From: Gemmatimonadota bacterium | Lineage (GTDB): Bacteria; Gemmatimonadota; Gemmatimonadetes; Longimicrobiales; Gaopeijiaceae | Reading direction: 5' to 3' | NCBI GenBank assembly: GCA_022560615.1 | Contig: JADFSR010000033.1 | Location: 1 to 46,461, forward strand | DNA: 46,461 nucleotides | In this document: positions 26,000 to 33,726 of the stretch, one piece after another | How the letters are laid out: each line of letters opens with the position of its first letter | How positions within the stretch are numbered: position 1 is the stretch's first letter | The notes under the pieces: model-generated | Database searches by the model: none | Told to the model about the DNA's origin: nothing | Seen by the model: only the letters and a program-made list of their open reading frames with translations | Made by a program: the position numbers and the translations under genes

Positions 26000-27040
26000 C
26001 TACACGTTGAAGCGGACGTGCATGATATCTCCGTCCGACACGACGTACTCCTTGCCCTCCACCTGGAGCTTGCCGGCGTCCTTCACGGCGGCCTCCGAGC
26101 CGTACTCCATGAACAGCTCGTATGGCGTGACCTCGGCGCGTATGAAGCCACGCTCCAGGTCGGAGTGGATCTTCCCGGCGGCAGGGCGCGCTTTCGTGCC
26201 GCGTCGGATCGTCCAGGCGCGGACCTCGTCCTCGCTGACCGTGAAGAAGGAGATGAGGTCGAGCAGGCCGTAGGCGGCACGGATGAAGCGCGCGATCGCG
26301 GACTCGGAAAGCCCCAGATCGGAAAGGAAGTGGGCCTGGTCTTCGCCATCCATGCTCGCGATATCCGCTTCGACACTTGCGGAAAGAGTCAGCCCAGCCG
26401 CCTGCAACTCCTCGATGCGTTTGGCCAGATCTTCGGGCATCGGCTCGGCGGCTCGGTCTTCGGCGCGGTTCAGCGTGATCAGCAGAGGGCGGTCGGACAG
26501 CAGCCCGAAGCCTTTGAGATACTTCCGGTCGAGCTCGGCCTCCGGGATCGACCGGAGCGCTCGCTCGCTCTCGAGCGCGGACAGCATGATCTCGAACGCA
26601 GCGATCTCGAGCTGATCAATTCGCTCTTTGCGGGCGCGATCCAGCCGTTTCTCGACGATCTCGTGGTCGGCGAAAATGCATTCCGAGTGGAAAGCCTCGA
26701 GATCGCCGAGCGGGTCGGGCTCGTCCTCCAGCGCCGGGTTGTCGAAGTCGCGCAGCACGAGGCACAGCGCTTCCTGATCACGGATCTGCTGGAGGCCTCG
26801 CGGCGAGAGTCCCCTCTTGGCCGCACCGTGTTCGCCCGGCACGTCGCAGAAGCTCATCTCCGCGAACGTGGTCTTCCTCGGCGAGAAGATCTGCGAGAGC
26901 CGGTCGATGCGCTCGTCCGGCACGCGAACCATGCCGAGGCGGACTCCGCCACCATGTCCGACCGGGACATCTTGCCCCGTCATCGTATTGAAAACAGTGG
27001 TCTTCCCCGAACCGGCGAAGCCGACGAGACCGATCTTCAT
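26000..27040 (-). CDS. ychF: Divergent YchF/OLA1-family GTPase
   Basis: A 346-residue P-loop NTPase with the YchF layout: N-terminal G domain, helical insert (DHEIVEKRLDRARKER), and a C-terminal TGS-like DUF933 domain (ISFFTVSEDEVRAWTIRRGTKA ... GDIMHVRFNV, in pieces). YchF proteins bind ribosomes and hydrolyse ATP or GTP. This one departs from the usual sequence: the P-loop is GFAGSGKTT instead of GLPNVGKS, and the switch motif is DVPGEHGAAKRG instead of DIAGLVKGA. The N-R-A-E of the G4 position is kept. I start at the ATG at 27040, where the P-loop begins. It may be a second, specialised paralogue. Confidence 0.85.
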   Translation of the reverse strand: MKIGLVGFAGSGKTTVFNTMTGQDVPVGHGGGVRLGMVRVPDERIDRLSQIFSPRKTTFAEMSFCDVPGEHGAAKRGLSPRGLQQIRDQEALCLVLRDFDNPALEDEPDPLGDLEAFHSECIFADHEIVEKRLDRARKERIDQLEIAAFEIMLSALESERALRSIPEAELDRKYLKGFGLLSDRPLLITLNRAEDRAAEPMPEDLAKRIEELQAAGLTLSASVEADIASMDGEDQAHFLSDLGLSESAIARFIRAAYGLLDLISFFTVSEDEVRAWTIRRGTKARPAAGKIHSDLERGFIRAEVTPYELFMEYGSEAAVKDAGKLQVEGKEYVVSDGDIMHVRFNV

Positions 27041-27239
27041 GCGATGTGCCTGCGGAGTGCGGTGTTTCGGGCACATGCGCGTCCGCGCCCGAGCGGCTTA
27101 GAGTCTAACCAAGTCACTTGGGCGCGCGCAGGGGCGATTGCGGACCGATCGCGCCATGGCGCGGCCTCTCCCCCCCCGCGGTTGCGACGATCACGTCTCC
27201 GGAGTCGTGTTGCCTGTACGTTTGTCTTGGGAATGATGT

Positions 27240-27270
27240 AATGATGGTATATCATGATGTCATGACATCA
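27240..27270. promoter_or_regulatory. Predicted autoregulatory operator of the toxin-antitoxin pair
   Basis: TGATGTCATGACATCA at 27255-27270 is a perfect 16-bp palindrome that spans the antitoxin ATG. Directly upstream is ATGAT-GGTAT-ATCAT at 27241-27255, another inverted repeat. Ribbon-helix-helix antitoxins normally bind such sites to repress their own operon. There is no clear ribosome-binding site before 27262, which suggests a leaderless or very short-leader mRNA. Confidence 0.55.
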
Positions 27271-27519
27271 CTCATCCGGATTCAGGTCCAGGTCACGGCG
27301 CCGCAGGCCGACTTCCTCAGGGCGCTCGGCGCGGAAGAAGGGCGGTCGCTGGCAGACCTCGTGCGCGAAGCGGTCGACGGCCTGATTCAGGAATACCAGG
27401 GAATCGACCCGGAGACCCGCCGGGCGAGCGCGCTCGGCGTCGTGGGGCACTTTCGCTCCGGCCTTTGCGACGTAGCCGCGGAGCACGATCGGTATCTGGG
27501 AGACGCGTTCGAGGCATGA
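27262..27519 (+). CDS. Ribbon-helix-helix antitoxin
   Basis: An 85-residue protein with a ribbon-helix-helix type N-terminus (LIRIQVQVTAPQADFLRALGAEEGRSLADLVREAVDGLI, in pieces), the DNA-binding and dimer part of many VapB-like antitoxins. The C-terminal tail (HFRSGLCDVAAEHDRYLGDAFEA) is where such antitoxins wrap their toxin. The start at 27262 is preferred because the motif follows directly; ATGs at 27241 and 27244 are alternatives. Its TGA overlaps the toxin ATG (ATGA). A palindromic operator covers the start. Confidence 0.82.
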   Translation: MTSLIRIQVQVTAPQADFLRALGAEEGRSLADLVREAVDGLIQEYQGIDPETRRASALGVVGHFRSGLCDVAAEHDRYLGDAFEA

Positions 27520-27920
27520 AGGTGTTCGTCGATACCTCGGCTTTCTTCGCGATCCTCGATGCGGACGATGCGATGCACGCGACCGCGGCCGCGTACCTCA
27601 CCAGCGCACTGGAGTCTCGCACGCGATTGATCACGAGCAACTACGTGGTCGTCGAAACGTCCGCGCTGACTCGGAGCCGCCTCGGCGCTGAGGCGTTTCG
27701 CGCGTTCACCGAGAAGCTGCTACCCGTCGCGAAGATCGAGTGGGTCACGCCCCAGCAGCACTCAGCGGCGACGTCGGCCGCCCTATTGGTAGGGAACGCC
27801 GGACCCAGCCTGGTGGACTGCACCAGCTTCGAGGTGATGCGCGCACTCGGGATCGGGACCGCGTTCGCGCACCATCGGCACTTCTCACAAGCCGGATTCG
27901 AGTCCGCAAAGGTGGGCTGA
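27516..27920 (+). CDS. PIN-domain (VapC-like) toxin
   Basis: A 134-residue PIN-domain protein, the RNase toxin of a VapBC-type pair. Catalytic acids are visible at Asp6 (VFVDTSAFFA), Glu47 (YVVVETSAL) and Asp101 (SLVDCTSFEVMRALGI). The fourth acidic position, usually Asp in a sequence like FTxDRHFxQAGF, is His-His here (FAHHRHFSQAGF, residues 117-128). That may weaken metal binding, or Asp101 and neighbours may suffice. ATG overlaps the antitoxin stop, so the two are coupled. Confidence 0.87.
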   Translation: MKVFVDTSAFFAILDADDAMHATAAAYLTSALESRTRLITSNYVVVETSALTRSRLGAEAFRAFTEKLLPVAKIEWVTPQQHSAATSAALLVGNAGPSLVDCTSFEVMRALGIGTAFAHHRHFSQAGFESAKVG

Positions 27921-27981
27921 GGGGAATCGAGCTCCGCTGATCGTCGTTCTCGCTGTCGGCTCGACGGTCCCGGAGGCCCGG

Positions 27982-29238
27982 TCAGCGTATCTCCGTATCG
28001 ACCTCGGTCTCCCCCTCGGAGCGTGCGATGATGGCCGCGCCGCACGAATCGCTGAACACGTTGACCGCGGTCCGGTACATGTCGAGCGGCCGATCAATGG
28101 CGAGCATCATGCCGACGATCACGTTCACCTCTGGGCCGGCAAGGCCGATGGCCTCGAGCACGATGAAGATGACGACCAGGCCCGCAGAGGGGACTGCGGC
28201 CGCTCCGATCGAGGCGAGCAGCGCGGTGAGGACGACGACGGCCTGGATCCCGATGGACAGGTCGGCCCCGAGCACCTGCGCGATGAAGAGCACACCAGCG
28301 CACTCGAAGACCGCGGTGCCGTCCATGTTGACGGTCGCACCCATGGGGAGCACGAACGACGCGACCTTATTCGACACCCCGACCTTCTCCTCTACGACGC
28401 TCATCGTAACCGGCAGCGTGGCGCCCGACGAGCTCGTCGAGAACGCCACCAGGAGTGGCTCGCGCATGTTGGCGAAGTGGATCAGCGGCCGGATCCGCCC
28501 GAGGAGGAGCAACAGGAGCGGCAAGGTCACGAAGAGATGGAGCGTGAGGCCGGAAAAGATCGTGATCGCGTAGAGGGCGAGCGTCTGGAACGACTCGAAG
28601 CCGGTGGTCCCGACCATCTTGGTGATCAGCGCGAACACGCCGATCGGCAGGAACTTTATGATCCCCGACGTGAGCGCCATCATCACGTGGAAGAGCGCGT
28701 CGAAGGTGTCGGTGAGGAGCACGCGCATCTTGTCGGGCAGCGTTGTGATCGAGGCGCCGAAGACGATGCAGAAGAAGATGATCGCGAGCATGTCGCCGGC
28801 CGCCGCCGCCTGGACGAAGTTCTCCGGCACGATGTCGAGGAGAAGCTCGACCGGAGACCCCGGCGTCTGGAGCTCCGCGAGCTCCCCCGACGCGGCGTCG
28901 ACCATGTTCGCGCCGACGCCGGGCCTGATGAGGTTGACCATCAGGAGGCCGACCATCGCCGCGAGGAAGCTCGACAGGACGTAGTAGCCCATCGTCTTGC
29001 TGAAGAGACGGCCGATCGCCTTGCCCCCGCCCACCGACGCCACGCCCGAGATGATCGAGGTGAGCACGAGCGGCACGATGATCATCCGCAGGAGCTTCAT
29101 GAATAGGTCGCCGATCCAACCGAGCCGAGCGGCGGCGGGTTCGCCGAAGACCGCTCCGGTCACGGCGCCGAGAGCCATGGCCAACAAGACCTGCCAGTGA
29201 AGTTGGCGGTACCAGGGGAGGTTCGGATCGTGTTTCAT
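27982..29238 (-). CDS. Dicarboxylate/amino acid:cation symporter
   Basis: A 418-residue inner-membrane protein of the DAACS (GltP/DctA) family. Typical blocks are PWYRQLHWQVLLAMALGAVTG at the start, LRMIIVPLVLTSIISGVAS, the serine-rich re-entrant loop AFSTSSSGATLPVTM, the VNMDGTAVFECAGVLFIAQ motif (NMDGT) and the second loop region AVPSAGLVVIFIVLEAIGL. It takes up glutamate, aspartate or C4-dicarboxylates with protons or sodium. Helix VIII carries MLAIDRPLDMYRTAVNVFSD, where family members have Asp-x-x-x-Asp and Asn at the substrate site. Fits the theme of scavenging peptide products; substrate choice is not certain. Confidence 0.93.
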   Translation of the reverse strand: MKHDPNLPWYRQLHWQVLLAMALGAVTGAVFGEPAAARLGWIGDLFMKLLRMIIVPLVLTSIISGVASVGGGKAIGRLFSKTMGYYVLSSFLAAMVGLLMVNLIRPGVGANMVDAASGELAELQTPGSPVELLLDIVPENFVQAAAAGDMLAIIFFCIVFGASITTLPDKMRVLLTDTFDALFHVMMALTSGIIKFLPIGVFALITKMVGTTGFESFQTLALYAITIFSGLTLHLFVTLPLLLLLLGRIRPLIHFANMREPLLVAFSTSSSGATLPVTMSVVEEKVGVSNKVASFVLPMGATVNMDGTAVFECAGVLFIAQVLGADLSIGIQAVVVLTALLASIGAAAVPSAGLVVIFIVLEAIGLAGPEVNVIVGMMLAIDRPLDMYRTAVNVFSDSCGAAIIARSEGETEVDTEIR

Positions 29239-29306
29239 GGGGCCGAGCTTACGGGCCGTCTCCGCCGAGGCGCAAGGTCGGCCCCGCGGTCACCGGCCCC
29301 GCGGTC

Positions 29307-31403
29307 TCAGCGGGTGACGAGAACCTCGGCGCGCTCGATGACGTCGCCTTCCAGGATCGCATCGACCAAGTCCATGCTACTTACGACGATCCCAAAGACG
29401 GTGTAGTCGTGGTCGAGGCGCACATTGTCGACGAGGTTGATGAAGATCTGCGCGTCCCCCGTGTCATGGCCGCGCGTCGACAGCCCGACTGTGCCGCGCC
29501 AGTGCGGAAACACGCCGACCTCGTCCCGTGAATACAGTCCGTCACCCGAGTACTCGTTCGCCCCCGGGCTACCCCCCTGGAGCACGAAATTCGGTGCCCA
29601 GCGGTGGAAGGTGAGTCCGTCGAAATAGCCCTCGCGCGCGAGGCGAACGAATCGGTACGAGTTCGTCAGCGCGATGAGGGGAAGCGGCTGTATGGAGATC
29701 GTTCCGCCCTTCTGCATATGAAGCAGAACGGTCGCCCTGCCCAAGGCCGGCACGTCGGCTACTCGGGGAAGGGAGCTCCTCGGAAGCGCTTGCGGGTCCG
29801 CCGCGTGAGGCCGCCCTGTCCAGAGCTCCAGCACTTCGGCTACCTGCTCGGCGATCACAGCGTCGTAGTCGGACAGGAACGGCGTGAGCCGTTCGGCGAG
29901 CGCGCCGCTTCCCAGCTCGGCGACGCGCGTCAGCAGCGCGCCTCGCGGGTCCCGCCACGTCTCTCTGCGAGCTCGGGAGATCCGCTCGAACGCCGTCAAC
30001 GCAGCCGAGGCGACGGGGAAGCCCAGCTCCGATCCCTCGAGCAGGCGCGCTGCGGTCATCAACAGCTGCGGGTCGTCGGACGCCAGCTGGCTCACCAGTA
30101 GTTGGTCGATGTCGTTGGCGTCGTCCTGCGCCAACAACTGAAGTGCGGCAGTGCGCACGTTGGCCACGGGGTCCCCCACCAGCTCGAGTACGACGTCGGT
30201 CTGGCCCAGGACCGAAGCCGCGCGGGCGCCGTAGACGCGAACGAAAGGGTTCGGGTGGCTCACGTAGACGGGGACCAGCCGGGACGCGAAGTCCGGCGCG
30301 AACCGAGCGAGGGAGACCAGCGCGTGCGCGCCCATCTGCCAGTTGACACGCGTCTCGGGACCGACGGACGACGCGGTCCCCAATAGGATCTCCGTCTGAG
30401 CGTCCGGGTCGGTGCACGGTTCGGCAAGCGCGTCGAGCGCGAGCAGCCGTATCGCCTGGCTTTCGTCGCGTGTCGCCACCGCGAGCAGCCTCCCGCATAC
30501 GACCTCGTCCCGCGCTTCGCGAGCGAGCTGCTGGACGGTGAAGATCCGAACTCCGACGGACTCGTCAAGGAGGCCGCGGCGGATGAATTCCGAGCGCGCC
30601 GCAGCCACGACGGCACTGAGGTATCGGGCAGCCACGATGCGCACGCGCGCGTCGGGATCCCTCAGTCCACCTTCGACGAGCTCGACGGTGATCGCTCCGG
30701 CTTGCCCCATAGCGGATAGTGCGAGCAACCGCACCTGGGCCGACTGGGGGCCATACTGCTGCCGCACACGGTCGAAGAAGACCAGGTTCGACAAGCGACC
30801 TTCGGCGCGCCCGCCAATGGAGGTCCCGGGGGCGTTGCGCACCATCGCCTCGAGGCCGAGCGCCACACCCACCAGCGTGGAAGGATGGGCGTCCTCACCG
30901 CCCACGGTGCTCAGGTCGAGGATCGCCTCGATGGCTCGCGCCCGGTCGCTTCCCTCGATCTGCAGTCGCCCGAGCGAACGCGCGTATACGCCCCGGACGT
31001 TGGCTTCGGTCTCCGAAGCGAGATGGCCGAGCAGCAGGTCGAGGGCGGTGGCGCCGTCGGCGCGATGAACAGCCTGAGCGAGAGCGTTGACCGCTTGCCC
31101 ACGCACTTCAGCTACGGGATCCGCCAGGTGCCTGGCGATCTCCTCGACGAGCTCAGGATTTTCGAGCCGCCCGAGTGCCCGCACCGCGGTCTGACGCAGG
31201 TAGTCGTGACTAGTCGCGGTCGCAGCGATGAGCTCGGCGAGATCGTCTCCCCCGGTGGGTCTGGCATCCTCCAGCGCGATGATCCGGAGGTACTGCACTG
31301 CCGTGCGGTCCGGTCGTCCCGCGTCCGGGGGGGTACAGCCGCCGGCGCTGAGCAGGGCTACACAGACGAGTGCCGACAGCCTAGGAGGGCAGAGAGGTGT
31401 CAT
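29307..31403 (-). CDS. HEAT-repeat lipoprotein with C-terminal cyclophilin
   Basis: A 698-residue protein in two parts. After a lipoprotein signal (LSALVCVALLSAGGCTPPDAG) come about 500 residues of HEAT-like repeats (RQTAVRALGRLENPELVEEIA, DPVAEVRGQAVNALAQAV and so on). The last 170 residues are a cyclophilin-type peptidyl-prolyl isomerase: YFDGLTFHRWAPNFVLQGGSP, FPHWRGTVGLSTRG, DAQIFINLVDN, DHDYTVFGIV. The catalytic Arg of the FHRxxxxFxxQGG motif is present (His-Arg-Trp-Ala-Pro-Asn-Phe). It is probably an envelope folding factor with a repeat scaffold. Nine bases separate it from the PaaX-type gene stop. Confidence 0.88.
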   Translation of the reverse strand: MTPLCPPRLSALVCVALLSAGGCTPPDAGRPDRTAVQYLRIIALEDARPTGGDDLAELIAATATSHDYLRQTAVRALGRLENPELVEEIARHLADPVAEVRGQAVNALAQAVHRADGATALDLLLGHLASETEANVRGVYARSLGRLQIEGSDRARAIEAILDLSTVGGEDAHPSTLVGVALGLEAMVRNAPGTSIGGRAEGRLSNLVFFDRVRQQYGPQSAQVRLLALSAMGQAGAITVELVEGGLRDPDARVRIVAARYLSAVVAAARSEFIRRGLLDESVGVRIFTVQQLAREARDEVVCGRLLAVATRDESQAIRLLALDALAEPCTDPDAQTEILLGTASSVGPETRVNWQMGAHALVSLARFAPDFASRLVPVYVSHPNPFVRVYGARAASVLGQTDVVLELVGDPVANVRTAALQLLAQDDANDIDQLLVSQLASDDPQLLMTAARLLEGSELGFPVASAALTAFERISRARRETWRDPRGALLTRVAELGSGALAERLTPFLSDYDAVIAEQVAEVLELWTGRPHAADPQALPRSSLPRVADVPALGRATVLLHMQKGGTISIQPLPLIALTNSYRFVRLAREGYFDGLTFHRWAPNFVLQGGSPGANEYSGDGLYSRDEVGVFPHWRGTVGLSTRGHDTGDAQIFINLVDNVRLDHDYTVFGIVVSSMDLVDAILEGDVIERAEVLVTR

Positions 31404-31412
31404 CGATATCCG

Positions 31413-32267
31413 CTACCTCCCCGCCGCTGCGGGAACCGAAGGAGCGGCGGCCAAAATCCCGTCCACGTATTCGTCTGCCGGACCCTTGAGCACGTTGTGC
31501 AACGAGTGAAACAGTTGAGTAGCAGCTCCACCGTGCCACCCTTCGGGCAGCAAGGTCCGCGGCAGGTACGGATCCTCGAGAGGGAAGGCCCGGAACTCGT
31601 GCAGGAGGTCGAAGCGCAACGTGAAGCACTCCTCCGCGGTTACGTCGCCCGACGACACGCCGGTCTCGCACCGATCGAGCTCCGCACGCCACCGCTCCGT
31701 GAACTCCACGTAGCGCGCGTTCACGCCAGGAAGGTCCCAGCAGCGATCGACCAGCGCCTGCGGCTCGTGACCACCGACGCGCTGCGCGCGGAAACACTCG
31801 AGGTGCTGTTCGATGCCCAACTGCTCGGCGAGCGCTTGAACCTCCTGCTCGACGTCGTGGGGCGAGATCCAGAGCCCGTTGCCGAGGGACCCGAATCCGA
31901 GCCAGGCGAGACGGTCGCGCAGCCGATCTCTCAGGTGCCGGACGTCCTCCGGAATCGAGTAGGCCAACAGAAACCAGGATCCGTCCCAGGGTCCGTCCCA
32001 CGACGGGTGGAAGATGCGGTCCTCGCCTTCCTCCAAGAGCCGGCGTCCCATGGGCGCGAGGTCGTAGAACGAATTCCGGCCCATGCGTCGTCCGTCGAGC
32101 CAGCCTTTTCGCGCCATGCGCGAGAGCACCGTGCGGACCGCGCCCTCCGAGAGGCCGAATGGCTGAAGCAGAGAGATGAGGCTGCCGACCCAAATCGGCT
32201 CGTCGCGGTGCAGGAGGTACTCACCATAGAGCGTGAATACGAGACCTTGAGGACGCTGGGCTGACAT
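31413..32267 (-). CDS. PaaX-family transcriptional regulator
   Basis: A 284-residue regulator of the PaaX type. The N-terminal winged helix (VFTLYGEYLLHRDEPIWVGSLISLL, FGLSEGAVRTVLSRMARKGWLDGRRMGRNSFYDLAP, in pieces) is the characteristic DNA-binding part. The central SWFLLAYSIPEDVRHLRDRLRDRLAWLGFGSLGNGLWISP and the C-terminal FHSLHNVLKGPADEYVDGIL complete the family. PaaX represses phenylacetate degradation and is inactivated by phenylacetyl-CoA. No paa genes are in this window, so the target here is unknown. It lies 18 bases after the MBL gene and just before the HEAT-cyclophilin gene. Confidence 0.9.
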   Translation of the reverse strand: MSAQRPQGLVFTLYGEYLLHRDEPIWVGSLISLLQPFGLSEGAVRTVLSRMARKGWLDGRRMGRNSFYDLAPMGRRLLEEGEDRIFHPSWDGPWDGSWFLLAYSIPEDVRHLRDRLRDRLAWLGFGSLGNGLWISPHDVEQEVQALAEQLGIEQHLECFRAQRVGGHEPQALVDRCWDLPGVNARYVEFTERWRAELDRCETGVSSGDVTAEECFTLRFDLLHEFRAFPLEDPYLPRTLLPEGWHGGAATQLFHSLHNVLKGPADEYVDGILAAAPSVPAAAGR

Positions 32268-32285
32268 GACTTCTGGGCCCGGCCG

Positions 32286-33149
32286 CTATAGGCCCGCGCC
32301 GGCAACCCACCGATAGACCGCCCGCACATTCATCGGGAACCAGTCTTCGTAGCGATCCCAGTCAGAGTATTGATCGAGCCGGATACGCTGAGCGGCTTGG
32401 TCTTCCGTGAGCCCGTCCGCGACCGCTCCGCGGACCGCCGTCGTGAGGTCGTCGTAGTAGGCGATCTGTCGATGGATCGCCGCTCGGTCACCCGGCGGTC
32501 CGTGCCCGAAGATCATCGTCTCGAACGGGATATCGAGTAGTCCTGAAACCGCATCGAAGAACTCCGGGAATTGCCACCCCGGCAGCTCTTGATACCCCAT
32601 TCTGTCGAGCGAGACGAAGTCGACGGCGAACGCCACGCCCACGTCGGGAATGAACGGCACGGCCATGTTGTCGGTATGGCTCGGCCCTAGATAGTAGAGC
32701 TCGATCCACCTGCCACCGATCTCGAAGCGAAGCTTGTTGGAGAACGTCACGTTCGGCTCGGGCTGATCGGCGCTCCCACGCGCCCGAATGGGGGCGAGGG
32801 CGTTCTCGTGCGCGATGATGGGAACGTTCTGCTGACCCATGGCGTCCATGAGGGCATTGGCGCCGGTCGAATGGTCTGCATCACTGTGACTGTACACGAT
32901 GCCCACCAAGGGAGAGCCGGGCGCGATTCGCTGAATCTCCGACGCGAATACCCTCGCGGCGTCGACGTTGATCGGGTCGAAGGCGACTACGCCTTCGTCG
33001 GTGGTGACGAACATCCCGTTGTGGCCGATCCACCTGAACTGGTAGACGCCGTCGGCGATCTGTGTGGTCTCGTAGTCCTGGGCGCAGAGTGGCGCGCTCG
33101 TCAGAGCGGCTGCGATTCCGACGGCCAACGCGACTCGTTTTCCTCTCAT
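32286..33149 (-). CDS. Exported MBL-fold hydrolase
   Basis: A 287-residue protein with a signal peptide (VALAVGIAAALTSAPLCAQ) and a metallo-beta-lactamase fold: NGMFVTTDEGVVAFDPINVDAA, VGIVYSHSDADHSTGANALM, LYYLGPSHTDNMAVPFIP, VAFAVDFVSLDRMG and IFGHGPPGDRAAIHRQI. The metal motif reads H-S-D-A-D-H, so the second His of HxHxDH is Asp. Later ligands (His of GPSHTDN, Asp of AVDFV, His of FGHGPP) are present. The substrate is unknown. The first gene of a probable MBL-PaaX-HEAT/cyclophilin unit. Confidence 0.87.
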   Translation of the reverse strand: MRGKRVALAVGIAAALTSAPLCAQDYETTQIADGVYQFRWIGHNGMFVTTDEGVVAFDPINVDAARVFASEIQRIAPGSPLVGIVYSHSDADHSTGANALMDAMGQQNVPIIAHENALAPIRARGSADQPEPNVTFSNKLRFEIGGRWIELYYLGPSHTDNMAVPFIPDVGVAFAVDFVSLDRMGYQELPGWQFPEFFDAVSGLLDIPFETMIFGHGPPGDRAAIHRQIAYYDDLTTAVRGAVADGLTEDQAAQRIRLDQYSDWDRYEDWFPMNVRAVYRWVAGAGL

Positions 33150-33293
33150 GTCATGGCTCTCTCTCGCATGGGGCCCTCACAAGCTACAAGTCGCGGTGCT
33201 TGACCGCTCGTCCGTCTTCTTCGCGCAAGTCGGCGATCACACTCCCAGCACAACGGCGCAGTCACGCTCTAAGTAGCCTTGCCGAAAGGAGCA

Positions 33294-33455
33294 CGATTCC
33301 GGGGTCGATACTGCGCCGGCGGTGGAAGGCGATCCGGTCCCCGCGCGGTGACCAGTTTCCTGCCCAGCACGCATCCGAAAACAGGACCGGCCCGCTCCAT
33401 TTGCCCCCGACGCGGTCACGCGACGTGATCCACGCGCCGGCGTCGCCAAGGCGGA
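33294..33455 (-). pseudogene. Possible relic of a PD40/TolB-like propeller protein
   Basis: On the minus strand a short reading frame translates as FGGTLRLGDAGAWITSRDRV, GGKWSGPVLFSDACWAGNWSP and RGDRIAFHRR. The last part matches the PD40 beta-propeller signature (W-S-P-x-G-x-x-I-A-F). There is no start codon or complete domain, so at most it is the tail of a decayed gene. Chance is possible; I rate it low. Confidence 0.3.
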
Positions 33456-33562
33456 GCGTGCCCCCGAACCCGGGGCGCTGCGATGGTCGAGCGTGACAGT
33501 GCTCTTTCCGAGACCCGGGTCCCAGTCAAGGATCGTCAGGACGTGGCAGCGACGTCCTGCTT

Positions 33563-33588
33563 CATTAGCAAGCGATCGCTTGCTAATG
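33563..33588. promoter_or_regulatory. 26-bp perfect palindrome, likely operator
   Basis: The sequence from 33563 to 33588 equals its own reverse complement; its right half is TCGCTTGCTAATG. It is AT-richer than its surroundings and lies about 140 bases before the DUF1592 start, as expected for a dimeric repressor site (TetR-like length). No TetR gene is in the window. A recombination or crossover site is an alternative. Confidence 0.55.
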
Positions 33589-33726
33589 TGAACAAGGAGG
33601 CGAGCGCCGCTCGACCGCTTCGGCGCTCGAATTTCTCAACGTTTCGGCATCGCAGCTTCTCCTTGCACCGAAGCCGAGAAGCCGCATACTATAAAACTGT
33701 GCGTTTCTCATGGGAGTTCGGTCCGG

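Larger units (their letters stand above)
33150..33726. other. 577-base intergenic region
   Basis: Apart from the PD40-like relic and the 26-bp palindrome listed separately I see no gene here. An AACAAGGAGG at 33590-33600 looks like a ribosome-binding site, but no good frame follows it. The stretch just before 33727 is AT-richer than the surroundings and should hold the promoter of the DUF1592 gene. Confidence 0.5.
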
